Below, one piece after another: positions 1 to 6,080 of a stretch of 6,801 nt of DNA. Origin of the DNA: JBHEPS01 sp046261635 (GTDB lineage: Bacteria > Acidobacteriota > Thermoanaerobaculia > Gp7-AA8); NCBI GenBank assembly GCA_046261635.1, contig JBHEOL010000002.1, positions 1 through 6,801 on the forward strand, written 5' to 3'. The notes under the pieces are model-generated. The model made no database searches and had not been told where the DNA came from. It saw nothing but the letters and a program-made list of their open reading frames with translations. The first letter of the stretch is position 1; each line of letters begins with the position of its first letter. A program made the translations under genes and the position numbers.

Positions 1-45
1 ATTCCCTTCTCAGCCGTTCGCGGCCCCCGCAACCCCCTCTCAAAC

Positions 46-131
46 GGGGTCATATCTGCGTTGTTCGGGTCTCAACAGGGGTCACATCTTCGTTGTTCGG
101 TCAAGCGCGGCGAATTTCGAAGATGTGACCC
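46..131. repeat. REP-like palindromic repeat with an extra half copy
   Basis: Bases 79-92 (gggtcacatcttcg) are the exact reverse complement of 118-131, giving a 14-bp stem. A smaller inner stem (ttcg 96-99 with cgaa 111-114) lies inside the 25-base loop. A diverged copy of the left arm and the start of the loop sits 32 bases upstream: 46-68 matches 78-100 at 21 of 23 positions. The right arm could therefore pair imperfectly with the upstream copy too. There is no T run, so it is not an obvious intrinsic terminator. Arms with this general look are found scattered in genomes carrying REP-associated tyrosine transposases; that link is from memory and no transposase is in the window. It ends 22 bases before the methyltransferase frame. 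Confidence 0.55.
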
Positions 132-153
132 TCTATGAGAGACTGTCGCGCGA

Positions 154-900
154 TTGAGCGACGATCCTGCCACGCACGAATGGGGGACCCAGCCGGAGAT
201 GTTCGGGCCTCGCCACGAGCACAGACTCGGGATGATTCTTCGTGAGACGGCCGGGGTTCGCGGCGGGGGGCGAGTGCTGGACGCCGCTGTCGGGCTGGGA
301 CAGCTGGGCGCTCGGATGAGGGAACAGGGGCACCGGGTGTTCGGGATTGATGGCGCCTTCGCAGCCGTCCTGCACGCGACGCGGGTCGCCGGCGTCCCTT
401 CCGTGGTCGGCGACATGACGCGGCTTCCATTCCGGAGCGAGTGTTTCGACGGCGTCACCTCGGGAGAGACGCTCGAGCATCTCGACGACGACGCATCGGC
501 AGTCGGAGAGATCGGTCGCGTTCTCCATCGCGGAGGACGATGCGTCGTCACGGTTCCCGCCCTCGAGTCGCTCTGGACGGCCTCGGATGATTACTACGAG
601 CATCGCCGCCGCTACTCGCGTGCCGGGCTCTCCGGGCTCTTCTCGGGCTCTTTCGAGGTGATGAAGGCCAGGTACTGGGGTTTCCCATTCGTCCTCGCCT
701 ACGACACGGTCTTCCTCCTTCCCATGAACCGGAGACGCGCGCGCCAGGCTCCGGACCGCGACGCGGCTCTGCAGTCGGTGGCGAAGGCGGGACGATCGAA
801 AACTCTCGTGCGGCTGGTCTGCGCCGTCTTCTCTGTCGATCGAATCTTCTCGCTGATCCCCTTCGGCCCAGGGCTCCTCCTCGTCGCCCGGCGGCGGTGA
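154..900 (+). CDS. class I SAM-dependent methyltransferase (Methyltransf_11 type)
   Basis: Probable cytoplasmic methyltransferase of 248 residues, moving a methyl group from S-adenosylmethionine to an unknown acceptor. The Rossmann-type SAM site is clear: motif I VLDAAVGLGQLG at residues 41-52, the acidic residue ending strand 2 at Asp66 (FGID), GDMTRLPF at 86-93 with Asp87, and FDGVTSGETLEHL at 98-110, followed by a GGRCVVTVP strand at 127-135. The later W...SD...H150-RRRYS segment is typical of methyltransferases found in polysaccharide, lipid or quinone clusters, but the substrate cannot be read from sequence. The start is uncertain. The TTG at 154 is the first start after an in-frame stop at 136-138 and has a poor ribosome site. 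The ATG at 199 (residue 16) follows a G-rich stretch at 182-187 and would give 233 residues, still with the whole SAM fold. A repeat directly upstream raises the possibility that the 5' end has been remodelled. No neighbour indicates a pathway. Confidence 0.85.
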   Translation: MSDDPATHEWGTQPEMFGPRHEHRLGMILRETAGVRGGGRVLDAAVGLGQLGARMREQGHRVFGIDGAFAAVLHATRVAGVPSVVGDMTRLPFRSECFDGVTSGETLEHLDDDASAVGEIGRVLHRGGRCVVTVPALESLWTASDDYYEHRRRYSRAGLSGLFSGSFEVMKARYWGFPFVLAYDTVFLLPMNRRRARQAPDRDAALQSVAKAGRSKTLVRLVCAVFSVDRIFSLIPFGPGLLLVARRR

Positions 901-1258
901 CCGCGCTCAGGGAGACGATTTCGCGGATGCAGGTCGCCCGCATCCTTCACCACGCGGCCGCGCTCGCCACCCGACTGTCTCGTTCTCGAGCAGGGAGCCG
1001 CGCCCGCCTCCCGTACAGCTCCCTTCTGGGGCGACGGGAAGCAGTCGTTCTGAGGAGAATAGGGAGGAAAGGCATCCGGTTGCTTCTCGAAGACACGCCG
1101 AATCGGCGGGGCCGAAGCCGTACGGCCCGGTCTGGCCGACGGGCTTGTTCGGGCCGGAAGCGATCCGGTAGAGTGGCTCAAACCCCGGCTCGGACCGCGC
1201 AAGGGTGTTTCTCGACGGACAGCCGCCCGAATTCGATCGACCTGAGAGTGGAGATGAT
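901..1258. other. intergenic gap with no convincing gene
   Basis: A 358-base gap between methyltransferase and mutase. An open frame crosses it (897-1262), but its product is Arg/Ser-rich, has no recognisable motif and looks like chance coding in GC-rich DNA. Small hairpins are visible: ggatgc 925-930 with gcatcc 940-945 just after the methyltransferase stop, and cggcccg 1123-1129 with cgggccg 1150-1156. Neither has a T run. A very weak promoter-like pair is TTGTTC 1145-1150 and TAGAGT 1169-1174 with an 18-base spacer; I would not rely on it. I saw no B12-box (cobalamin riboswitch) although the next gene needs B12. Confidence 0.5.
1250..1258 (+). promoter_or_regulatory. ribosome binding site fixing the mutase start
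   Basis: GGAG at 1250-1253 lies 5 bases before the ATG at 1259, inside AGTGGAG. The same AGTGGAG precedes the adaptor gene start at 6081. It favours 1259 over the upstream in-frame start at 1205, which would add 18 residues with no family resemblance. Confidence 0.6.
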
Positions 1259-3022
1259 ATGAGCCGGAACACGACCGACCTGACGCGAAACGAAGCCCCT
1301 TCCGCAGCAGTCCCCGCCAAGGGTGAGGAGCGCCAACTCTCCCTCTTCTCCGAGGAAGCACTCGACCAGATCAGGACGGTGGAGGAGCGGTGGCGGCGCG
1401 AAACGCTGGAGCCGGTCGCGAAGAAGGGGACGTGGAAGAAGGACTTCACGACGATTTCGGGAGCCGAGGTCAACCCGATGGCGACGCCCCGCTCGATCGC
1501 GAACTTCGACTACGATCGCGACCTGGCGATGCCGGGCGAGTTCCCCTACACGAGGGGAGTCCACCCGAGCGGCTACCGCGGCAAGCTCTGGACGATGCGG
1601 CAGTTCGCCGGCTTCGGAACGGCGCAGCAGACGAACGAACGGTTCAAGTACCTCCTCGCGCAGGGGCAGACGGGCCTGTCGGTCGCGTTTCATCTCCCGA
1701 CCCTCTATGGCTACGACTCGGATCACGAGTACAGCGCAGGTGAGGTCGGCAAGTGCGGCGTGGCGGTCGACTCGCTGGCCGACATGGAGACCCTGTTCGA
1801 CGGGATCAACCTCGAAGAGGTGACCGTCTCGATGACGATCAACTCGACTGGCCCGATCGCGCTGGCGATGTACCTGGCCGTGGCCGAGAAGCAGGGCGCC
1901 GACTGGACGAAGATCTCGGGGACGCTGCAGAACGACATCCTCAAGGAGTACATCGCCCAGAAGGAGTACATCTTCCCGCCGCGCCCCTCGATGCGGCTGA
2001 TCATCGACACCTTCAAGTACTGCACGGAGAACGTTCCGAAGTACAACACGGTGTCGATCTCCGGCTACCACATCCGCGAAGCCGGCTCGACGGCGCTCCA
2101 GGAACTGGCCTTCACTCTCCGGGACGGCATGGAGTACGTCGAGTACGGCGTCCGCGCCGGGCTCGACGTCGACGATTTCGCGCCGCGCCTCTCTTTCTTC
2201 TTCAACGCGCACAACGACTTCTTCGAGGAGATCGCGAAGTACCGCGCGGCGCGCAGGATCTGGGCGACCGTGATGCGCGAGCGCTTCGGCGCGCAGGATC
2301 CGCGCTCGTGGATGCTCCGCTTCCACTCGCAGACGGCGGGCGTTTCGCTCACCGCGCAGCAGCCGTACAACAACATCGTCCGCGTCACCCTGCAGGCGCT
2401 CGCCGCCGTCATGGGCGGAACGAACTCGCTCCACACCAACTCGCTCGACGAGACCCTCGCCCTGCCGACCGAGCAGGCGGCGCGGATCGCCCTGCGGACC
2501 CAGCAGATCATCGCCCACGAGTCGGGCGTCATCAACACGGTCGACCCGCTGGGCGGCTCCTGGTTCGTCGAGGAACTGACGAACAAGATGGAGAAGGGGT
2601 GCTACGACTACTTCGAGCGGATCGACCAGTTCGGCGGAATGGTCGAGGCGATCGAGGCCGGCTTCCCGCAGCGCGAGATCTGGGACGCCAGCTACCAGTA
2701 CCAGCGCGCCTACGAATCGGGCGAGAAGACCGTCGTCGGCGTCAACCGCTTCCAGATGGACGTCGAAGAGCCGTACGAGATCCTCTCCATCGCCGAATCG
2801 GTGACCGACGATCAGATCGCACTCCTCGAGAAGGTCCGCCGCGAGCGCAACGGAGAGCTGGTTCGAGGAACGCTGGACCGCCTCAAGGACGCAGCGCGCG
2901 ACCCGAACGTCAACACCATGCCCTACCTTCTCGACTGCGCGAAGGCCTACGCCACGGTCGGCGAGATCTCCGACGCGCTGCGCGAGGTCTTCGGGACGTA
3001 TCAGGAACCGGCGCTTTTCTGA
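1259..3022 (+). CDS. B12-dependent acyl-CoA mutase large subunit, isobutyryl-CoA mutase-like
   Basis: A 587-residue catalytic (alpha) subunit of the methylmalonyl-CoA mutase superfamily, which performs adenosylcobalamin radical carbon-skeleton rearrangements of acyl-CoAs in the cytoplasm. Family blocks in order: PYTRG 96-100, WTMRQFAGFGTA 111-122, GQTGLSVAF 136-144, GYDSDH 151-156, GTLQNDILKE 221-230, SISGYH 266-271 with catalytic His271, FAPRLSFF 307-314, and SLHTNSLDE 390-398. Relative to Propionibacterium methylmalonyl-CoA mutase, Tyr89, Arg207 and His244 map with a constant offset of 27 to Phe116, Gln234 and His271. Phe plus Gln is the isobutyryl-CoA mutase (IcmA) pair, predicting isobutyryl-CoA/n-butyryl-CoA interconversion rather than succinyl-CoA chemistry. 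Ala143 argues against 2-hydroxyisobutyryl-CoA mutase, which has Asp there. The protein ends after the barrel domain (VGEISDALREVFG, 567-579). There is no C-terminal B12-binding domain with a DxHxxG motif, so a separate small subunit (about 140 residues, IcmB-like) is required and is not in this window. A related branched acyl-CoA mutase is possible. The superfamily call is near certain; the substrate is inferred. Confidence 0.93.
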   Translation: MSRNTTDLTRNEAPSAAVPAKGEERQLSLFSEEALDQIRTVEERWRRETLEPVAKKGTWKKDFTTISGAEVNPMATPRSIANFDYDRDLAMPGEFPYTRGVHPSGYRGKLWTMRQFAGFGTAQQTNERFKYLLAQGQTGLSVAFHLPTLYGYDSDHEYSAGEVGKCGVAVDSLADMETLFDGINLEEVTVSMTINSTGPIALAMYLAVAEKQGADWTKISGTLQNDILKEYIAQKEYIFPPRPSMRLIIDTFKYCTENVPKYNTVSISGYHIREAGSTALQELAFTLRDGMEYVEYGVRAGLDVDDFAPRLSFFFNAHNDFFEEIAKYRAARRIWATVMRERFGAQDPRSWMLRFHSQTAGVSLTAQQPYNNIVRVTLQALAAVMGGTNSLHTNSLDETLALPTEQAARIALRTQQIIAHESGVINTVDPLGGSWFVEELTNKMEKGCYDYFERIDQFGGMVEAIEAGFPQREIWDASYQYQRAYESGEKTVVGVNRFQMDVEEPYEILSIAESVTDDQIALLEKVRRERNGELVRGTLDRLKDAARDPNVNTMPYLLDCAKAYATVGEISDALREVFGTYQEPALF

Positions 3023-3054
3023 GAAGAAAAGTCAGAAGAGAAGAAAAGTCAGAA
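3021..3054. repeat. 17-bp perfect tandem duplication at the mutase stop codon
   Basis: The 17-base unit at 3021-3037 (gagaagaaaagtcagaa) is repeated exactly at 3038-3054. The first unit begins with the last two bases of the mutase TGA stop (3020-3022). It runs straight into the GCAGAAG heptamers that follow. cttttct 3014-3020 and agaaaag 3025-3031 can also form a weak AT hairpin across the stop codon. Confidence 0.85.
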
Positions 3055-3278
3055 GGCAGAAGGCAGAAGGCAGAAGTAAAGGCAGAAACAACGGCAAGTA
3101 GTCAGGCCCGAAGCCTGATACGGTGGAGGGAGGTCAGGCTCTCCGTCAAGAGCTCTTCTGCATACTTTTTTTGTTCCGGCCGCTGTTTTTACTTCTGCCT
3201 TCTGCCTTCTGCCTTCTGCCTTTACTTCTGCCTTCTGCCTTCTGCCCTTTCTTCTGGCTTCTGGCTTCTGGCTTCTGA
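3050..3278. repeat. heptamer-repeat element with 33-bp perfect inverted repeat
   Basis: The left part holds GGCAGAA heptamers. The right part holds CTTCTGC heptamers (four at 3192-3219, three at 3225-3245) followed by CTTCTGG units (3251-3271) and one CTTCTGA (3272-3278). Bases 3055-3087 are the exact reverse complement of 3214-3246 (33 bp, 126-base spacer). The first 26 bases of that arm (3055-3080) are also the exact reverse complement of 3188-3213, because 3188-3213 and 3221-3246 are a 26-bp direct repeat. The left arm therefore has two alternative partners. The spacer contains tcaggc 3102-3107 paired with gcctga 3113-3118, a palindrome aagagctctt at 3148-3157, and a T7 run at 3166-3172. 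Transcribed past the mutase stop it could fold into a long hairpin that stabilises or ends the message. Heptamer arrays of this kind are known as STRR sequences in cyanobacteria; origin and function here are unknown. Confidence 0.85.
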
Positions 3279-3329
3279 CGCGCCCCTCACCCCTGGCCCC
3301 TTCGTCAGGCGAGAATCCTGCAAAGCTGC

Positions 3330-3335
3330 TATATT
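3330..3335 (+). promoter_or_regulatory. possible -10 box upstream of ftsK
   Basis: TATATT lies in a short AT-rich island (ctatatttcataagg) 30-35 bases before the ATG at 3365, the only such island between the heptamer repeats and ftsK. No good -35 box is seen at 16-18 bases upstream. The position would suit transcription of ftsK independent of the mutase, but the call rests on one hexamer. Confidence 0.25.
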
Positions 3336-3364
3336 TCATAAGGTTGACGGGAGTGATGGGCGTG

Positions 3365-5854
3365 ATGGAGATCTCCAATTTTTTTCGGAGCCGGCGGGGC
3401 GGTGAGCTGATCGGGATCGTGATCCTTTCGATCGGCGTGATCCTCGCGGCGGCCCTGCTGAGCTACCATCCCGACGACTCCTCCGCTTTCTTCACCTCGA
3501 CCGAGGGAAAAACCAGCAACGCGATCGGCTATTACGGGGCGACCCTCGCCTGGATCATGGTCGGGTTTTTCGGATTTGCGGCCTTCCTCTTTCCCGCTTC
3601 TCTTCTCGGGGCCGGGTGGAACCGTTTCTGGGGGCGGGACGTGGAGTACTTCCACACCAAGGTGCTCGGGTTCCTGGTGCTGGCGACGGCGCTTCCGCCG
3701 CTGCTCGATCTCAGCGTGGGGAAAGTATGGCTGCGGGGGGCGCTGATTCCGGCGGGGGGATACATCGGGAGTGAGATCAACGGGACGATCGCGTCGAACC
3801 TCAACCGGCCAGGCGCGGCGATCGTCCTGATCACGGCGCTTCTCGTCGGGCTGCTTCTTGCGACGCGGATCAGTCTCGGGAGCGTCTTCGTTCGGACGAG
3901 GGACCTCTCGGTGCGGCTCGCGCAGGCCGTCTCGTTCCAGTGGACGCGCATCCGCGAGAGGCACCGGAAGGAGCGGATGAAGACCGAGGTGCTCCGCAAG
4001 CACATCGAGCGTGTGGCGACGGGAGAGGAATCGGACGAGGACGAGGGCGATCCGGACGAGCGGGTCGCGCGCCATGCGGGCCGCGGCCTGGTCGTGCGCC
4101 AGGTCCGGGGTCACGGCAAATTCCAGATCCGGAAAGTCACGAAGGCCGATCTCCGGAAGGTCGCCGAAGAACTGGCGGAAACAAAGCGGCGCGGCGGAGC
4201 GATGTTCGCCTCTCCGTACGAGCGGGAAGTGGAGTTCGAGGACGTGGTCCCGTCGAAGCGGCGGACGCCTCCTCCTCCGCGCGAGCGTGAAAAGTCGCTT
4301 CCGAAGCCGCCGGTCCGGAAGAAGGAGCCGCCGCGACGGAGCGATGCGGTCGCCGTGGCCGGGGGGACTTCGACCGAGCGCATTCCGTTCGTGGGGCTGC
4401 TCACGCCCGCGGTTCACGAGAGCTCGATGGACGAGTTGACTCACCGCAAGTTCCTGGATCTCGGAAAGCTGATCGAGGCGCGATGCCGGGAGTTTTCGGT
4501 CGAGGGCGAGGTGACCGCCTATCACCCTGGTCCCGTCGTCACGACGTACGAGTTCAAGCCGTCGGCCGGCGTCAAATACGCGAAGGTCGTGAATCTGGGC
4601 GACGACCTGGCGCTCGCGCTCAAGGCCGAATCGGTCCGCATCGAGCGGATCTCGGGATCGTCCACGGTCGGGATCGAGGTTCCGAACCGGAAGCGGGAGC
4701 TGATCCTGCTGCGGGAGATCATCGACTCCGAGGCGTTCGTTCAGGCGCCGTCACTGCTGACTCTGGCCCTCGGGAAGGACATTCACGGCGAGCCGATCGT
4801 GACCGATCTCGGGAAGATGCCCCACCTGCTGGTCGCCGGCGCGACGGGGGCGGGGAAGTCGGTCGGTCTGAACTCGATGATCGTTTCGCTCCTCTACAAG
4901 GCGCTTCCGCGGCAGCTGAAGATGCTGATGATCGACCCGAAGATGGTCGAGTTGAAGATGTACGAGGACATCCCGCACCTGCTCCATCCGATCGTCACCG
5001 ATCCGAAGCTCGCCTCGAACGCGCTTCTCTGGACCGTGCAGGAGATGGAGAACCGCTATCGGCTGCTCGCGGCTTGCGGGGTCCGGAACATCGACCAGTT
5101 CAACGTCTTCATCCGCGATCCGGAGGCGATCAAGCGGGTGCGCAAGCCGGAGAGGGAGTTGCCGGAGCTCTCCCCGATGCACTACATCGTCGTGATCATC
5201 GACGAGTTCGCCGATCTGATGATGATCGCGCCGAAGGACGTCGAGGAATCGGTGACCCGGCTCGCTCAGAAGGCTCGCGCGGTCGGCATCCACCTGATCC
5301 TCGCGACGCAGCGCCCCTCGGTCGACGTCATCACGGGTGTGATCAAGGCGAATTTTCCGTCGCGCATCTCGTATCAGGTCGCCTCGAAAATCGATTCCCG
5401 CACGATCCTCGACGCGCAGGGTGCCGAGAAGCTCCTCGGAAACGGCGACATGCTCTTCCTTCCGCCGGGCACGGCGCGCATCCGCCGCATTCACGGCGCC
5501 TACGTCTCCGAGAAGGAGATCGCCGAGATCACCGACTTCGTCCGCAGGAATCAGGGCGGCCCGGAGTACGTCGAGGAGATCACCCAGCCGCCGGAAGAGA
5601 AGATCGGTGCTGGCGGGATGTCCGACATGGATGATGCGAAGTACGACGATGCGGTCCGGACGGTGCTGACCACCGGCCAGGCCTCCGCCTCCTACCTTCA
5701 GCGCCGACTCAAGCTCGGCTACTCCCGGGCCGCGCGCCTGATCGAATTGATGGAGGCGAACGGCATCGTCGGCCCCAGCCAGGGGTCGAAACCGCGCGAG
5801 ATCCTCATTCGCCCCGACGATTATCCAGGGATGGATGACGCCGCGAATCTTTAG
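3365..5854 (+). CDS. ftsK: DNA translocase FtsK
   Basis: Membrane-anchored, ATP-driven double-strand DNA pump of the division septum, which clears and aligns chromosome termini for XerCD/dif resolution. Numbered from ATG 3365 (829 residues): four hydrophobic segments at about 14-32, 57-81, 100-116 and 151-169 (FtsK 4TM anchor). A hydrophilic linker at about 170-350 carries an acidic run near 222-232 and a Pro/Arg/Lys-rich stretch at 302-325. Next come the alpha domain (AYHPGPVVTTYEFKPSAGVK region, about 385-404) and the RecA-like motor, with Walker A GATGAGKS (492-499, Lys498) and Walker B IVVIIDEF (608-615, Asp613-Glu614). The C-terminal winged-helix gamma domain (about 760-815) carries SYLQRRLKLGYSRAARLIELME, the recognition region for polar guide sequences. 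Length is normal for the FtsK/SpoIIIE family; the linker is short compared with E. coli. The start is ambiguous among TTG 3344, GTG 3353, ATG 3356 and ATG 3365. ATG 3365 has GGGAG (3349-3353) 11 bases upstream; the choice changes only 3-7 residues. Repeat elements on both sides suggest a single-gene unit. Confidence 0.96.
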   Translation: MEISNFFRSRRGGELIGIVILSIGVILAAALLSYHPDDSSAFFTSTEGKTSNAIGYYGATLAWIMVGFFGFAAFLFPASLLGAGWNRFWGRDVEYFHTKVLGFLVLATALPPLLDLSVGKVWLRGALIPAGGYIGSEINGTIASNLNRPGAAIVLITALLVGLLLATRISLGSVFVRTRDLSVRLAQAVSFQWTRIRERHRKERMKTEVLRKHIERVATGEESDEDEGDPDERVARHAGRGLVVRQVRGHGKFQIRKVTKADLRKVAEELAETKRRGGAMFASPYEREVEFEDVVPSKRRTPPPPREREKSLPKPPVRKKEPPRRSDAVAVAGGTSTERIPFVGLLTPAVHESSMDELTHRKFLDLGKLIEARCREFSVEGEVTAYHPGPVVTTYEFKPSAGVKYAKVVNLGDDLALALKAESVRIERISGSSTVGIEVPNRKRELILLREIIDSEAFVQAPSLLTLALGKDIHGEPIVTDLGKMPHLLVAGATGAGKSVGLNSMIVSLLYKALPRQLKMLMIDPKMVELKMYEDIPHLLHPIVTDPKLASNALLWTVQEMENRYRLLAACGVRNIDQFNVFIRDPEAIKRVRKPERELPELSPMHYIVVIIDEFADLMMIAPKDVEESVTRLAQKARAVGIHLILATQRPSVDVITGVIKANFPSRISYQVASKIDSRTILDAQGAEKLLGNGDMLFLPPGTARIRRIHGAYVSEKEIAEITDFVRRNQGGPEYVEEITQPPEEKIGAGGMSDMDDAKYDDAVRTVLTTGQASASYLQRRLKLGYSRAARLIELMEANGIVGPSQGSKPREILIRPDDYPGMDDAANL

Positions 5855-5989
5855 AGGCAGGGGCCAGGGACTAGGGGCCAGGGAAAGGTAACAGCAGGTG
5901 GCAGGTTGCGTCTCGACGCCTCCGCCTCTCGCCCCTCGCCCCTCGTCCCTCGTCCCTCGTCCCTCGCGCCCCTGTTGCTCGCCTCTCGC
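5855..5989. repeat. second heptamer element, G-rich left arm and C-rich right arm
   Basis: Directly after the ftsK stop, aggggccaggga occurs at 5859-5870 and again at 5873-5884, a 14-base (2 x 7) period. On the right are five tandem heptamers: gcccctc at 5931-5937 and 5938-5944, then gtccctc at 5945-5951, 5952-5958 and 5959-5965. The arms are partly complementary: caggggc 5858-5864 pairs with gcccctg 5968-5974. The layout copies the element upstream of ftsK (purine-rich left, pyrimidine-rich right, 7-base period) with different sequence. No T-run terminator for ftsK is visible here. Confidence 0.75.
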
Positions 5990-6033
5990 TCTGCCGGTGC
6001 GTATTCTCCGAAAACTCCTGCTGCCCGAATCCG

Positions 6034-6039
6034 TATAAT
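6034..6039 (+). promoter_or_regulatory. probable -10 box for the adaptor gene
   Basis: A perfect TATAAT lies 41 bases before the adaptor ATG in otherwise GC-rich sequence. At the 16-18 base spacing the upstream sequence is aaaact-like, a poor -35, so either an activator or an extended contact would be needed. Its position after the heptamer element and before the ribosome site fits a separate start for the adaptor operon. Confidence 0.5.
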
Positions 6040-6080
6040 CAACGGTCCGGTCCCCCCAATCTCACGCGAAAGTGGAGTTC

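Noticed and set aside
901..1258. Cobalamin riboswitch before the B12-dependent mutase
   Set aside because: No B12-box-like sequence or matching helices seen in the leader.
897..1262. 121-codon open frame bridging methyltransferase and mutase, overlapping both by GTGA and ATGA
   Set aside because: The overlaps look like translational coupling, but the product is Arg/Ser-rich, lacks any motif and has no ribosome site. GC-rich DNA gives such frames by chance. Homology in relatives would be needed to revive it.
1178..2518. 446-codon open frame on the minus strand
   Set aside because: It is antisense to the well-conserved mutase, and its His/Arg/Val-rich composition is typical of a shadow of GC-rich coding DNA.
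3138..3172. Intrinsic terminator after the mutase (gctct/agagc stem, then T7 run)
   Set aside because: The stem is only 5 bp and lies about 12 bases before the T run, unlike a classic terminator. It remains possible that the larger repeat fold serves this role.
3192..3278. CRISPR array
   Set aside because: Repeats are 7 bases, adjacent and without spacers of 30-40 bases; there are no cas genes.
3049..3378. 109-codon minus-strand frame across the heptamer element
   Set aside because: Its product is just the translated repeat (RRQKAEVKAEG-type units); no sign of real coding.
1753..3405. 550-codon + strand frame overlapping the mutase and repeats
   Set aside because: Arg-rich out-of-frame shadow of the mutase running on through the heptamer repeats, with no family motifs.
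3329..4525. 398-codon minus-strand open frame opposite the ftsK 5' half
   Set aside because: Shadow frame; the + strand encodes a full FtsK with all motifs in order.
5859..5884. KOPS motifs (GGGNAGGG) next to ftsK
   Set aside because: The repeats read gggccaggg, one base too long between G runs. They are better explained as heptamer repeats.
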